This document shows, piece after piece, positions 42,201 to 50,044 of a stretch of DNA of 64,000 nt (within the stretch, counting starts at the first letter, position 1; each line of letters begins with the position of its first letter). The notes beneath the pieces were generated by a model. That model was given only the letters and a program-made list of their open reading frames with translations. It was not told the origin of the DNA and did no database searches. The stretch lies in NCBI GenBank assembly GCA_022818135.1, contig JAFMSR010000017.1, forward strand, positions 2,856,833 to 2,920,832. The letters are read 5' to 3'. The position numbers and the translations under genes were made by a program. This DNA comes from Saxidomus purpurata (Eukaryota; Mollusca; Bivalvia; Venerida; Veneridae).

Positions 42201-44795
42201 AAACAAAGACAAGACAGCTGCTTCCAGTGCAAATAGCAGTCAAAGTATGTCTCACTGTGACTGGTTGTTGTTGGAAAATTTCTCTTCAATTGCTAAATTG
42301 TTTTTAAATCTTGTGGTTTATATAAAAAAGAATTTCTTGCAAGACTGTTCTGGGTCAGTTTTGATTCTCTATCTAGTCGAATCAGAGGTGAGAGATTATA
42401 AGAATGGTCTCTTGTCTTAACCTTATACCCTTAAGAAAGCAGTATTTTCAGTTATGGGTTTCAAGGTCATTAAAACTAATTTAACTTTGAAGGAATGACG
42501 AAGGCAAGATGAAATAGAGTTTTACTGGCTAGAATAGTGAAGCGCTCTTAACAGTGTACTTATGATAAACAAAAGAATTATAGCTCATAGTACCCATGGG
42601 ACAGGGATTTGATATAGTTGGGCTGTCTGTGTCTGTAAAACACACCGACTTTTGCAGTCATTATCAATGCATGTACATATACATGTGTAATTACAAAAAT
42701 GTCAGTCTGATTACCGGGTAGAGGAATGTACAGGATGGATTCTGACTGGACTTTGCATCGGCTCAGACCAAGTTTAGTCTGTGCTGGTAGCAAAGTTGCA
42801 GTGCTGGATATGAGTGTAGCAAACTTTGTATTTGATGTTTTTCAGGTCAAGGTCAAGTAGTAAGCCAATCAGCTTCCAGTACTCCAGTGACTGCAGGACC
42901 AAGTGTTACCCCACAGACTTCTGTCAGTGCATCTGCACCACCTGCGGTAAGTTTGAGCTCTTAAAGGCCCGTCATCAATTAACATTTAGCTGCGGGTGGT
43001 GATTCCATCTTTTCACTCAGCACCACTATGAACATACCTATGGTACTGTCCAAATTGAAAGATGGACCAGTCCTTTTTGGAACTTTAGTAGGGTCAGGGT
43101 AAATATCAGTCATACATTACATAGTCATATTTGTGCTATTTTAGTTTGACTGTATTGTAATTGCCTAAAGTGGACTTGTTTACAGTAACGGCTGTATCAG
43201 GCACATGTTGTTCTTGTGTAGCAATAGTATTCCTGATTACAGAAAGGAGACATTATATACAATTATGTGGTTCTTTCTTCATTCATTTTGGACAGGCTCC
43301 ATGGTTGAGTGCTTCGATTTTGACATGAAATCCCGAACTTCTCATAGTTTGAGGCCGCTAGAAACCATTTCTCTCCTTGTGAGAAAGTTGAAGTTAATTT
43401 GCACATTTCTTGTTAACTGCATTAAGGTTTTCATTTGTGATTGTTTTATTGCAGTGAATATAATTGTGTGTTTTACAGGAGCAGGATCATCTTCGTCAGC
43501 TACAGGACAACATCTCGCGGGCAATACAGCGCGAGGAGGAGAAGAGAGGCGAGGCTCGAGCAGGGGTCAGTCCAAAGTTCAATGTACCCGTGACATCACC
43601 TGTGATGCAGAATATCAGACAGGTTAGCTGTTTTACTGATATGTTCTTCCAACTCGGTAGTTTATTGTGTAAACTTTAATATTCTATGTGGTTTGTAGGA
43701 CAAGATACTTACTAAAGAAAACTATCATCTTGTGTCATTGTATTTCGATTATGGAAACTTTGTCAAATTCCAGTGATTGGATATCAGCACTTGAGCAAGC
43801 CTTGCAGTCCAGATCTATAAAGACATCAACAGGAACATTATATTGTAAAGTTTATTATGTATTTACAATATGACTGTGTAGAACTGTTTTGTTTGTTTTA
43901 CAGCCTACGGCAGGTGGGATGATGTTCAACATGCAGCCACCATCACAACCTGGAGTCATGCAACAGTTACAGAGAACGCGGTTCATAGGACAACAACAAC
44001 AGGTTAGTGGAGGATGGAGATTTGTTTTACAGTTTGTTTAAGAGCTGGAGGACTGTTCTTCATTCTGCTGTTGTGTGAAATGAAATATTTACCTGTACAG
44101 TAAACTCTGTTTATAACGAACTCATTGGGACCTTTTAAATATGTTCCTTATATCCTGAGTTTGTTATATCCATTTATTTTTTTCATCTAAAATAAAGTAA
44201 TTATAAAACTTGGGCAGAGAAAATTTGTTCCTTGTATCCGGAATTTAGCTATATCTGGAGTCTTGTAAAGACGGAGTTTACTGTATGTGTTTTGATTGTG
44301 ATAAGCAGTTCAACTGTTCTATGACTGCAGAGATTTAGAGAAATAAATCAAATACAAATGGGTCTTGGTGAGTATACCAGGGCAGATTCCCATGGTGGAC
44401 TGGGGCTGTAAAAAAAATTCAAAAATCAAATACAAAATACCATTAAGACCATATCAGATTTTGATATATATTTTGAAGATAACTGAAATCATGCAATAGA
44501 AAAACATTTTTTGGAAGTGATGTAAAACAGCGGAGGATGAAGTACTGTTTTATGATATGAAAATGTACTGATAATTATTTTCATTTCCAAATATCTTCAG
44601 ATGGCAATGCATGTACAGCAGCGGGCAAGTCTCCCTCAGTCTCAGCAAGGGAACCCACGTATGTTGTTCTCACAGCCCCTGATACAGCATGCAGTGTACC
44701 CCCTACAGGTGCAGCCCCAACAGCAACTCGGAGGCACCATACTCTTCCAGAATGCACAACAAATGTCCTATGGAATGCCACCTCGGCCTTACTGA
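21297..44795 (+). CDS. ZMYND8: ZMYND8 orthologue: PHD-bromo-PWWP-MYND chromatin reader, 21 exons
   Basis: ZMYND8 (PRKCBP1/RACK7) is a nuclear histone reader that couples acetylated or methylated H3 to repressor and demethylase complexes. Exons join in phase with AG/GT borders: 21280-21351 (ATG at 21297), 26068-26223, 28673-28924, 30491-30636, 31502-31645, 32294-32407, 32972-33064, 33555-33642, 33978-34033, 34981-35061, 35419-35534, 35871-35999, 36825-39089, 39998-40139, 40914-41067, 41602-41726, 42088-42244, 42846-42946, 43479-43622, 43904-44002 and 44601-44795 (TGA). They sum to 4812 nt, or 1603 residues, longer than the roughly 1190-residue human protein mainly because of exon 13. Domain order matches the family. 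[10 protein letters not shown] nuclear localisation signal is at about residue 190. The first exon starts at an acceptor and its frame stays open 5' of the ATG, so a further upstream exon, coding or not, is expected. The N-terminal 150 residues are Ser/Thr-rich and low-complexity. Confidence 0.95.
21880..23205 (+). mobile_element. Tandem-unit composite element in ZMYND8 intron 1, with Helitron-like 3' end
   Basis: Diverged units of about 150-160 bp carry GGTCAAGGTCACACTTAGAG, CATGCATGAA(A/G)GATTTT and TTGACTTGGCAC-like blocks, related in style to the family 2 element at 12.5-13.9 kb. The right end reads GCCCATGGGC (a 10-bp palindrome, 23184-23193), two bases, then CTAG (23196-23199) and T. 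Hairpin plus CTAG before T is the classical Helitron 3' end. The left boundary is not fixed. A fold-back element (22892-23043) is inserted. Confidence 0.55.
22892..23043. mobile_element. Fold-back MITE nested in intron 1 element
   Basis: The outer arms AAAGGGTTAT-TATAGTAAT (22891-22911) and their inverse ATTACTATA-ATAACCCT (23022-23042) match with small differences. Inside, a second inverted pair GTCGGATCAT/ATGATCCGAC (about 22948 and 22973) would form a cruciform. No open frame is present. The family is unknown. Confidence 0.55.
23775..24480. other. GC-rich intronic segment with G-runs
   Basis: Two GC-rich blocks (about 23785-23870 and 24240-24460) stand out from AT-rich surroundings. The first has several runs of three or more G, including a ten-base G run near 23811-23820, and could form a G-quadruplex on the plus strand. 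The second has C-rich runs and a GGGGGGGGGG run near 24391-24400. Short open frames here (at 23775 and, minus, 24262) are composition artefacts. It may be a repeat, but no copy elsewhere in the window proves this. Confidence 0.4.
25823..26008. mobile_element. 186-bp TA-flanked MITE, copy 1
   Basis: The element runs CAGTAAACTCTGTTTATAAC to its imperfect inverse ending GTCTACTG, flanked by TA on both sides (25821-25822, 26009-26010). The interior contains TTATATCCGGAGTTTGTTAT and a second TTATATCCGGA block, giving subterminal palindromes. TA duplication and CAG ends fit the Tc1/mariner-pogo (Tigger-like) class; no transposase is encoded. It ends 59 bp before ZMYND8 exon 2. Confidence 0.85.
28673..28924 (+). 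CDS. ZMYND8: ZMYND8 exon 3: Ser/Thr/Gln-rich N-terminal segment
   Basis: This exon encodes about residues 71-154, a low-complexity region (THR/SER/GLN-rich core [19 protein letters not shown]) followed by a predicted helix [15 protein letters not shown]. It starts and ends in phase 1, joining 26068-26223 and 30491-30636. No domain is recognised. The boundaries follow TTTTGCAG and AATAGTGAGT. Confidence 0.8.
29120..29533. repeat. 30-bp minisatellite in ZMYND8 intron 3
   Basis: About 14 tandem copies of a 30-bp unit, core GGCAGGGAGAGGTGTGAGTA then CTGTTTCGGT. Variants end CGGT, CAGT or TATT. One copy near 29249 is shortened by several bases. Because 30 is a multiple of three, the array is open in several frames on both strands, producing repetitive spurious proteins of 102-189 residues. 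It lies between two in-phase ZMYND8 exons and is intronic. Confidence 0.92.
31006..31212. repeat. Fold-back repeat in ZMYND8 intron 4
   Basis: CCCCTTGGTCCAAAATGGCAT at 31006-31026 is inversely repeated at 31191-31212 with a one-base indel. About 165 bp of AT-rich sequence lies between. A TGTAGATG block lies outside both arms in direct orientation (about 30989 and 31231). It is probably a MITE remnant. Confidence 0.6.
31502..31645 (+). CDS. ZMYND8: ZMYND8 exon 5: PHD finger
   Basis: This exon encodes residues 204-251 and one complete PHD zinc finger. Zinc ligands in order are C211, C214, C223, C226, H231, C234, C247 and C250 (Cys4-His-Cys3), with the motif [10 protein letters not shown] that ZMYND8 orthologues share. 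Both ends are phase 0. The following exon (32294-32407) is the linker helix leading into the bromodomain (motif [13 protein letters not shown]). Confidence 0.95.
32477..32662 (+). mobile_element. tRNA-derived SINE (family S1), plus orientation
   Basis: Pol III promoter boxes are visible: box A-like TGTGGTGTAGAGGTTGAGG and box B GGGTTCGAGCCCC. The body has CATATGAAACCAGTACTTCT and TTTTTACCAGGAGGG, and an A-rich tail with AATAAATTAATAAAAAAA. A second member sits at 62925-63085 in the opposite orientation and shares the body motifs. The 155-residue minus frame across this region is a shadow. Confidence 0.8.
32972..34033 (+). CDS. ZMYND8: ZMYND8 exons 7-9: bromodomain
   Basis: Exons 32972-33064, 33555-33642 and 33978-34033 encode residues 290-368. 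Visible motifs are [13 protein letters not shown] (ZA loop; vertebrates have a near-identical FHPMDLCTLEK), [17 protein letters not shown] (helix B) and HNCIIYNGG, which carries the conserved acetyl-lysine-binding Asn. The last helix contains [10 protein letters not shown]. All positions expected for a functional reader are present. Confidence 0.93.
34981..35999 (+). CDS. ZMYND8: ZMYND8 exons 10-12: zinc knuckle and PWWP domain
   Basis: Exon 34981-35061 begins [11 protein letters not shown] and supplies the Cys residues of the linker zinc site seen in the family. Exons 35419-35534 and 35871-35999 encode the PWWP domain: [16 protein letters not shown] (the PWWP motif reads PFWP), FFGAHDRSWV and a C-terminal helix [10 protein letters not shown]. 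The PHD, bromodomain and PWWP normally pack as one histone-reading module, and all linkers are intact here. Confidence 0.92.
35080..35305. repeat. 39-bp tandem repeat in ZMYND8 intron 10
   Basis: Three near-perfect copies of a 39-bp unit (GACATGGACACAGTCTAAAG, then TAATAAAATTCCTATGTAA) begin near 35169, 35208 and 35247, with a partial copy from 35286. More diverged relatives (GGACACAGTCTGAACTAG) extend to about 35091. The period is a multiple of three, which creates the repetitive 66-residue minus-strand frame. Confidence 0.85.
36565..36747 (-). mobile_element. tRNA-derived SINE (family S2), minus orientation
   Basis: Read on the minus strand from about 36745, the head is tRNA-like: GTGGTCTAGTGGTTAACAC (box A), an anticodon-arm-like CTGGACTGGTAATCCAG and a box B GCAGGTTTAGTCCCC with one weak position. 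The body contains GATGAGACCTTAAAAAACC and a TGTACACCAGGCATG-like block. It differs in body from family S1. It lies in ZMYND8 intron 12, 78 bp before exon 13, so it sits close to the acceptor. Confidence 0.72.
36825..39089 (+). CDS. ZMYND8: ZMYND8 exon 13: giant acidic disordered exon
   Basis: A single 2265-bp exon encodes residues 477-1232. It opens with [13 protein letters not shown], matching vertebrate FGVFNYSPFRTPY. After that it is Ser/Glu/Asp/Lys/Thr-rich and predicted disordered. Two islands stand out as conserved with vertebrates: [15 protein letters not shown] (about residues 781-795) and [12 protein letters not shown] (about 1041-1052). A Glu/Asp/Ser run lies at about 803-842, a degenerate KTQS-type repeat at about 1155-1205 and a run of Asp codons (GATGATGAT) near the end. 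Long open frames on the opposite strand are shadows of this biased codon use. Strand and phase are secured by the flanking exons. Confidence 0.93.
40198..40222. repeat. (TTG)n microsatellite
   Basis: Eight uninterrupted GTT repeats in ZMYND8 intron 14, about 60 bp after the donor. No further function is visible. Confidence 0.9.
40914..41726 (+). CDS. ZMYND8: ZMYND8 exons 15-16: coiled coil
   Basis: Exons 40914-41067 and 41602-41726 encode residues 1280-1372, a heptad-rich helix ([40 protein letters not shown]). In vertebrates the matching helix lies directly before the MYND finger and mediates dimerisation or partner binding. The motif KETKKKQW abutting the first MYND Cys is nearly identical in human. 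Confidence 0.9.
42088..42244 (+). CDS. ZMYND8: ZMYND8 exon 17: MYND zinc finger
   Basis: Residues 1373-1424. Ligands and spacing fit a MYND finger: C1373, C1376, C1384/C1385, C1391, C1395, H1403 and C1407. The core [17 protein letters not shown] is virtually identical to vertebrate ZMYND8. MYND fingers bind proline-rich motifs of corepressors. The exon ends in phase 1, and the reading frame continues into Gln/Ser-rich tail exons. Confidence 0.96.
42846..44795 (+). CDS. ZMYND8: ZMYND8 exons 18-21: Gln/Pro-rich C-terminal tail
   Basis: Exons 42846-42946, 43479-43622, 43904-44002 and 44601-44795 encode residues 1425-1603. The tail is low-complexity: a Ser/Thr/Ala-rich segment, a short charged helix ([23 protein letters not shown]) and a Gln/Pro/Met-rich end finishing MPPRPY and a stop. 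It has no obvious counterpart in the Ser-rich human tail, so it seems lineage-specific. Assignment to this gene rests on matching splice phases and absence of other start signals. Confidence 0.85.
44098..44283. mobile_element. 186-bp TA-flanked MITE, copy 2
   Basis: Same ends and length as copy 1: CAGTAAACTCTGTTTATAAC to AGTTTACTG, TA on both sides (44096-44097, 44284-44285). Interior blocks TTATATCCTGAGTTTGTTAT and AGCTATATCTGGAGT show a few substitutions. It lies in the last ZMYND8 intron, 95 bp after the exon 20 donor. Confidence 0.85.
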
Positions 44796-45825
44796 CATTC
44801 AGCAAATTCTCTTGTTTGTTAAGTAGGGAGAAAAATCCAAGTGTAGACCCTAAACCTTGGTATAATGCCGTACTCGCTGTATTCCAGAAAAGTATGGCAC
44901 AGTGTTCGTTAACATTCACCATTTAAAAACTTAGTGGTAGAACGGTAAAAGTACTGTTAAAACAAAGAAGATGCAGACAGTCTGAAAGAAATGTTGCTGT
45001 TGCAATCGCCAAGGTAATGCTACATTTTCTGTGCCAAAGAATGTTTTCTTGAAGGTGAATGTTTAGTCAAGTATACAGGCCTTGGCACTCTGCCATTAAG
45101 TTAAGGACAGTACAACCATTAGTGTAAAGATGGATTTATAGGTTCAACATACTAAGGTTACATTTTTAACTTGTAACACATTATGTTCAGTGCACCCCAT
45201 TATACCTGTTTTAACAGCAATCTCAGTCATATATTTAGCTACCTGATACAGTAGTGATCCTGTTATTTATGATATAATACCTATTTCAGCGGTGTTCATC
45301 CTCTAATAAACGATGGTTTTGAGTTATGATGCGCAGTAATTAACCATGAGTGCTGCAAAATTAACCATGCATTCTGATGCCCAGTTATAAACCACTCAGG
45401 CCTCCAGCCTTTGTGGTTTATTACTGCGCATTAGAATGACAAACAGTTGTTTACTAGATGATAACAGCGCAGAAAAGGATGTTATTTCAATTCTAACATG
45501 ACCAGATATTACAAAAGGTGAATAAATGCATACACGTACATTTTGTATGTTTATTTAGCCTCATCCGGAACAATATGATGTCATTTTTACAGCATATCAG
45601 TTCCCATGTTGTTTATGGCATAATTAAACATAATTTTTCTACTCTGTATATAGAGACAAAATCGTGAGTCGTGTTAGAATTAAGGATATACACAAATTGA
45701 GATAATCTATCCTGTTTCAATTGGTCCTGTACCGTAATGTTACAGGAATATCTTGGTTTTTTTTGCAGTTTCTGTTGTTAATGAAGTACTATGGGCATGC
45801 CGTTCTATTTTGCAAGCTCAATAAA
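44796..45825 (+). promoter_or_regulatory. ZMYND8 3' UTR with candidate poly(A) signal
   Basis: The sequence after the TGA at 44793-44795 has no splice or coding signal. The first well-placed AATAAA after the stop is at 45820-45825, followed within 15-40 bp by a T-rich/GT-rich stretch. This would give a UTR of about 1.05 kb. Another AATAAA at about 46168 is an alternative. The true cleavage site needs transcript data. Confidence 0.4.
45330..45430. repeat. Hairpin repeat in ZMYND8 3' UTR
   Basis: TGCGCAGTAATTAACCA (45330-45346) is inversely repeated as TGGTTTATTACTGCGCA (45414-45430), 16 of 17 positions pairing. The enclosed 67 bp contains a direct repeat of TTAACCATG. It could be a small MITE or an RNA hairpin in the 3' UTR. 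Confidence 0.6.
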
Positions 45826-45874
45826 AGACAAATTATTGTGTAAATTTGAGTCCATGTTTTTTTATTCCCTTCTA

Positions 45875-46051
45875 CAGTCAAACCTGTGTTAAAGACCACC
45901 TCCAAATAGAGACCATCCTGTGAATAAAGACCAGCAGGGAGATACCCGTGTACTATTAATATATAGTAGACACACCTGTGAATAAAGACCACTTGCAAAC
46001 AAAGGCACTATTTGTAAATTCCCAAGTGGTCTTTGTTCACAGGTTTGACTG
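45875..46051. mobile_element. TA-flanked MITE, second family
   Basis: The ends are CAGTCAAACCTGTGTTAAAG and the inverse GGTCTTTGTTCACAGGTTTGACTG. TA precedes it (45873-45874) and TG, one step from TA, follows. The internal GTGAATAAAGACCA block occurs twice. CAG ends and TA duplication again suggest a mariner/pogo-type non-autonomous element, distinct in sequence from the 186-bp family. Confidence 0.75.
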
Positions 46052-46778
46052 TGTTTGGCTAATCAAATTGGAGGTATTTGATAATCATTCTTTTGGATGT
46101 GAACCAGTCTCACAATGTTATGTATACCTGTCATTAAGCTGGTTTGGTTATCCGGCCACAGTATTCAATAAACTCTTTGCTTTATATATAAATAATATTC
46201 TGCCTTTAATCTTCTTTGACATGAGAAGTTAAAGAAAACGTCTCTAACTACTATTTGCATGACCTTTGAATAGAATCATCTACTGTCATATCATGTAATA
46301 AACTTTAGATTTGACACATTATTACCCAGCGGGTGTAACGGTCCAGGATTTTTTTCAGTGCAAATGTAGCCATGTATAGGTATAGGGTGATTTATCAATA
46401 GGTAATGGGACATTTTGCACTATAACAGGACAAGATACTGTGTTAGGGGCTAGGGTTGGAGTTCAGTCCAGCAATTAGTTTTTCACTGGTCATTAGTCAA
46501 TGTACATGTGATATCTCTGTTTTGGGGATACAGTGTATGGGATTTTCTGTGGTTGTTTACTATACATGGCATACTTTGGCAGGTTTTGTACCGGTACACC
46601 TTTTCAACATTAGAAAACCATTGCACTGTATGGTAAGCATGTGATTTCGGGAAGGCTTCTTTGTGTGTAATTTATACACCAATACTAATGCAAATGTGTA
46701 CATGACCTTTTTTGAAACATGACTTGTACTAGAAGACTCTAAACCAAAGTGTTAAAGTGGCCCATGTTGAAAATCATA

Positions 46779-46961
46779 CAGTAAACTCTGTATATAACAA
46801 ATCCAGATATAGCAACATTCCAGATACAAGGAACATATTTTCTCTGCCGGAGTTTTTTTTTCTACAGTTTATATTAAAATGTTGTATGGATATAACAAAC
46901 TGTGGATATAAGGAACAAATTCAAATGGTCCTAATGAGATCGTTATAAACACAGTTTACTG
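46779..46961. mobile_element. 186-bp MITE family, copy 3 (183 bp)
   Basis: It begins CAGTAAACTCTGTATATAAC after TA (46777-46778) and ends ATAAACACAGTTTACTG before TG (TA with one change). The interior blocks are the same as in copies 1, 2 and 4 but in the inverse order: GGATATAACAAACTGTGGAT is the complement of the TTATATCC/GTTTGTTATATCC arm. It lies just downstream of ZMYND8. Confidence 0.8.
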
Positions 46962-46964
46962 TGC

Positions 46965-48286
46965 TGCTGAATGGGAAGATGAGCTGTTGAATATTCATAT
47001 AAATGTTTGAGGCAAATCCTTCTACTATTTCAGTTACATGCCAGCTGCATGCTAACTTGCATACCCCCGGAGCACCAATACAAGCTCAATCTTGAGCACT
47101 TGGAAAAAAACAACAGCATAGTTTTACGTTACTGTATTTATTATTTAACAAAAGAAAATAAAGTTGCAGAATAATTAGTTTTACCTTACAACAGCTTCTT
47201 TTTGCTTGATGACAGTGAAAAAACAGGCAGTTCTCAAATCTCATTACTAAAATAAGGCTCACATAGAAACACAAGAAAGTTCTCACTTCACTCATTTACT
47301 TGTGCCAAAGAATTAAACTATAAATTTAGGAGTACTGCAATGATCTTTATACATAGTTGAGTAAAACTTTCTTTTTTGTAACCTCCGTCAAAATTGTCAC
47401 AAATTGAAGTCGAGTAAATGTTGTAAAATATAAACATTCTGTTCTTTGGAGGCTGGAGATAACTTGTAAGTAATACAAGAAAGTACAGTGTGCTGTTGAC
47501 CACTACACAGCATTTAAGCTTATAAAATATACAATTTGTCTCCTAAAGTGCAAGTAACATGTGTGTGTGTAGTTTATGGCAAGCTTAATTTTACCTAAAA
47601 ATTGTTTTTCAAATAATTGTGGATTTCTCTAATCATACCTATTAAAAGGTATTTTGTATCATTTTTTTGCAAAATGTTCACTAGCACAGGGGCTACTTTA
47701 ATTACCTTGTTTTCCTACATTTAACCGTTTCTGTGTGCTTGCGTAGTCACTGCCAAAATACTGAAACGTTTATCTTGATTCAGACCTAAATCATGTGACA
47801 TGATGTGACACAAACCAGCATAGCAATTATCCAAGAATTTCATTGAATATTCACCTATTAAAAGCTCTACATAAAAAAGTACAGGACGCATTTAGTAACA
47901 AAAGTAATCCTTTACCAAACATTCCTGCAAATGGTTCTCAATTTGTCATTAGAACCGCCACTTTCATTACACATAATGTATATGAATAAAATTATATTTT
48001 TGCCTATAGCGTCTTGCATATCGTCTGTTAAACACTTTTAGCCTTCAGCCTTGTAAAGAAAGGTAATTTAATAGGAAAATAATAACATCAAATTATATCA
48101 AGAAGCATTTTTGCTACACTCAGAAATAAGTATTCTTACATTCAAATATCTGACTTGTGACAACAAAGGTGCAATGAGCTTGTAACTAGATCTAGCCATA
48201 CTGTATACATGTATTTAACTGCCATCAACTTCTTAGCATTATTCATTAGGACACAAAAATTGAGGACAAATTTGGAAAATATAATC
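46965..48286. other. Intergenic AT-rich stretch
   Basis: No exon with acceptable splice borders, RNA gene or recognised repeat was found between the third 186-bp MITE and the large tandem-unit element. Open frames of 61-69 residues have no supporting motif. Confidence 0.4.
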
Positions 48287-50044
48287 AACAAGAGGGCCAA
48301 GATGGCCCTATATCGCTCACCTTGGTACAAGTCCACTTGCCTGGTGGAAGATCACTAGATAATGTTATATACCAAATAAGTTTTCCTATATACGCCTTTG
48401 TAAAACAAATGATCCCCCCCGGGCAAGGTCAATTTTGACCCCAATGCTATATGCCAAATATCTAAGCTCTAGGCCTTGTGGTTTCAGAGAAAAAGACTTT
48501 TAAAGTTTTCCCTATATAAGCCTATGTAAAACTAAGTGACCCCCGGTGCGGGGTCAATTTTGACCCGGGGTCATAATTTGAATAATATTGGTAGAGGTCC
48601 ACTAGCCAATGCTACATGCCAAATATCTAAGCTCTAGGCCTTGTGGTTTCAAAGAAGAAGATTTTTGAAGTTTTTACTATATAAGCCTACGTAAAACTAA
48701 GTGACCCCCGGTGCGGGGTCAATTTTGATCCGGGGGTCATAATTTGAACAATATTAGTAGAGGTCCACTAGCCAATGCTACATGCCAAATATCTAAGCTC
48801 TGGGCCATGTGGTTTCAAAGAAGAAGATTTTTGAAGTTTTTACTATATAAGCCTATGTAAAACTAAGTGACCCCCCGTGCGGGGTCAATTTTTATCCGGG
48901 GGTCATAATTTGAACAATATTGGTAGAGGTCCACTAGCCAATGCTACATGCCAAATATCTTGGCTCTAGGCCTTGTGGTTTCAGAGAAGAAGATTTTTAA
49001 AGTTTTTCCTATATATTCCTATGCAAAACTAATTGTCCCCCGGTGCGGGGTCAATTTTGACCCGGGGTCATAATTTGAATAATATTGGTAGAGGTCCACT
49101 AGCCAATGCTACATGCTAAATATCAAAGCTCTAGGCCTTGTGGTTTCAGAGAAAAAGACTTTTAAAGTTTTCCCTATATAAGCCTATGTAAAACTAAGTG
49201 ACCCCCGGTGTGGGGTCAATTTTGACCCGGGGGTCATAATTTGAATAATATTGGTAGAGGTCCACTAGCCAATGCTACATGCCAAATATCTAAGCTCTAG
49301 GCCTTGTGGTTTCAAAGAAGAAGATTTTTGAAGTTTTTACTATATAAGCCTACGTAAAACTAAGTGACCCCCGGTGCGGGGTCAATTTTAACCCGGGGGT
49401 CATAATTTGAACAATATTAGTAGAGGTCCACTAGCCAATGCTACATGCCAAATATCTAAGCTCTGGGCCTTGTGGTTTCAAAGAAGAAGATTTTTGAAGT
49501 TTTTACTATATAAGCCTATGTAAAACTAAGTGACCCCCCGTGCGGGGTCAATTTTGATCCGGGGGTCATAATTTGAACAATATTGGTAGAGGTCCACTAG
49601 CCAATGCTACATGCCAAATATCTTGGCTCTAGGCCTTGTGGTTTCAGAGAAGAAGATTTTTAAAGTTTTTTCTATATATTCCTATGCAAAACTAAGTGAC
49701 CCCCGGTGCGGGGTCAATTTTGACCCGGGGTCATAATTTGAACAATCTTGGTAGAGGTCAACTAGACAATGCTACATGCCAAATATCTTAGCTCTAGGCC
49801 TTGTGGTTTCAGAGAAGAAGATTTTTAAAGTTTTTCCTATTTGTTGCCATAGCAACCAGAGTTCTGCATGGAATGGAATTCTTTGAACAATTTTGGTAGA
49901 GCTTCATGCAAGGAACATTCCTGCATAGTTTTATCAACATTGGCCTAGAGGTTTCAGAGGAGATGTCATTTGAATCAAAATGTTGACGGACGACGGACAA
50001 TCATCGATCAGAAAAGCTCACCCTGGCGTAGCCAGGTGAGCTAA
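48287..50044 (-). mobile_element. Tandem-unit composite element, family 3, with higher-order units
   Basis: On the minus strand it starts TAGCTCACC (50043-50035) and then GTCCGTCGTCCGTCAAC. It ends GGTGAGCGATATAGGGCC-loop-GGCCCTCTTGTT (48294-48287 on the plus strand read AACAAGAG), so it is the same family as 18834-19783. The middle is about nine units of 166 bp, each with GACCCCGCACCGGGGG (or its complement), GGTAGAGGTCCACTAGCCAA, GCTACATGCCAAATATC and AAGCTCTAGGCCTTGTGG blocks. Four unit variants repeat in order as a block of about 663 bp (48481-49142 and 49143-49805). No protein is encoded. Confidence 0.82.

Noticed and set aside
43205..43627. 140-residue plus frame overlapping ZMYND8 exon 19
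   Set aside because: It reads exon 19 in the wrong frame and runs through intron; the phase-compatible frame is EQDHLRQLQ.
48287..50044. CRISPR-like regular array
   Set aside because: Units are 166 bp and similar along their whole length, without constant repeats alternating with unique spacers. Conserved transposon ends flank it, and the genome is eukaryotic.
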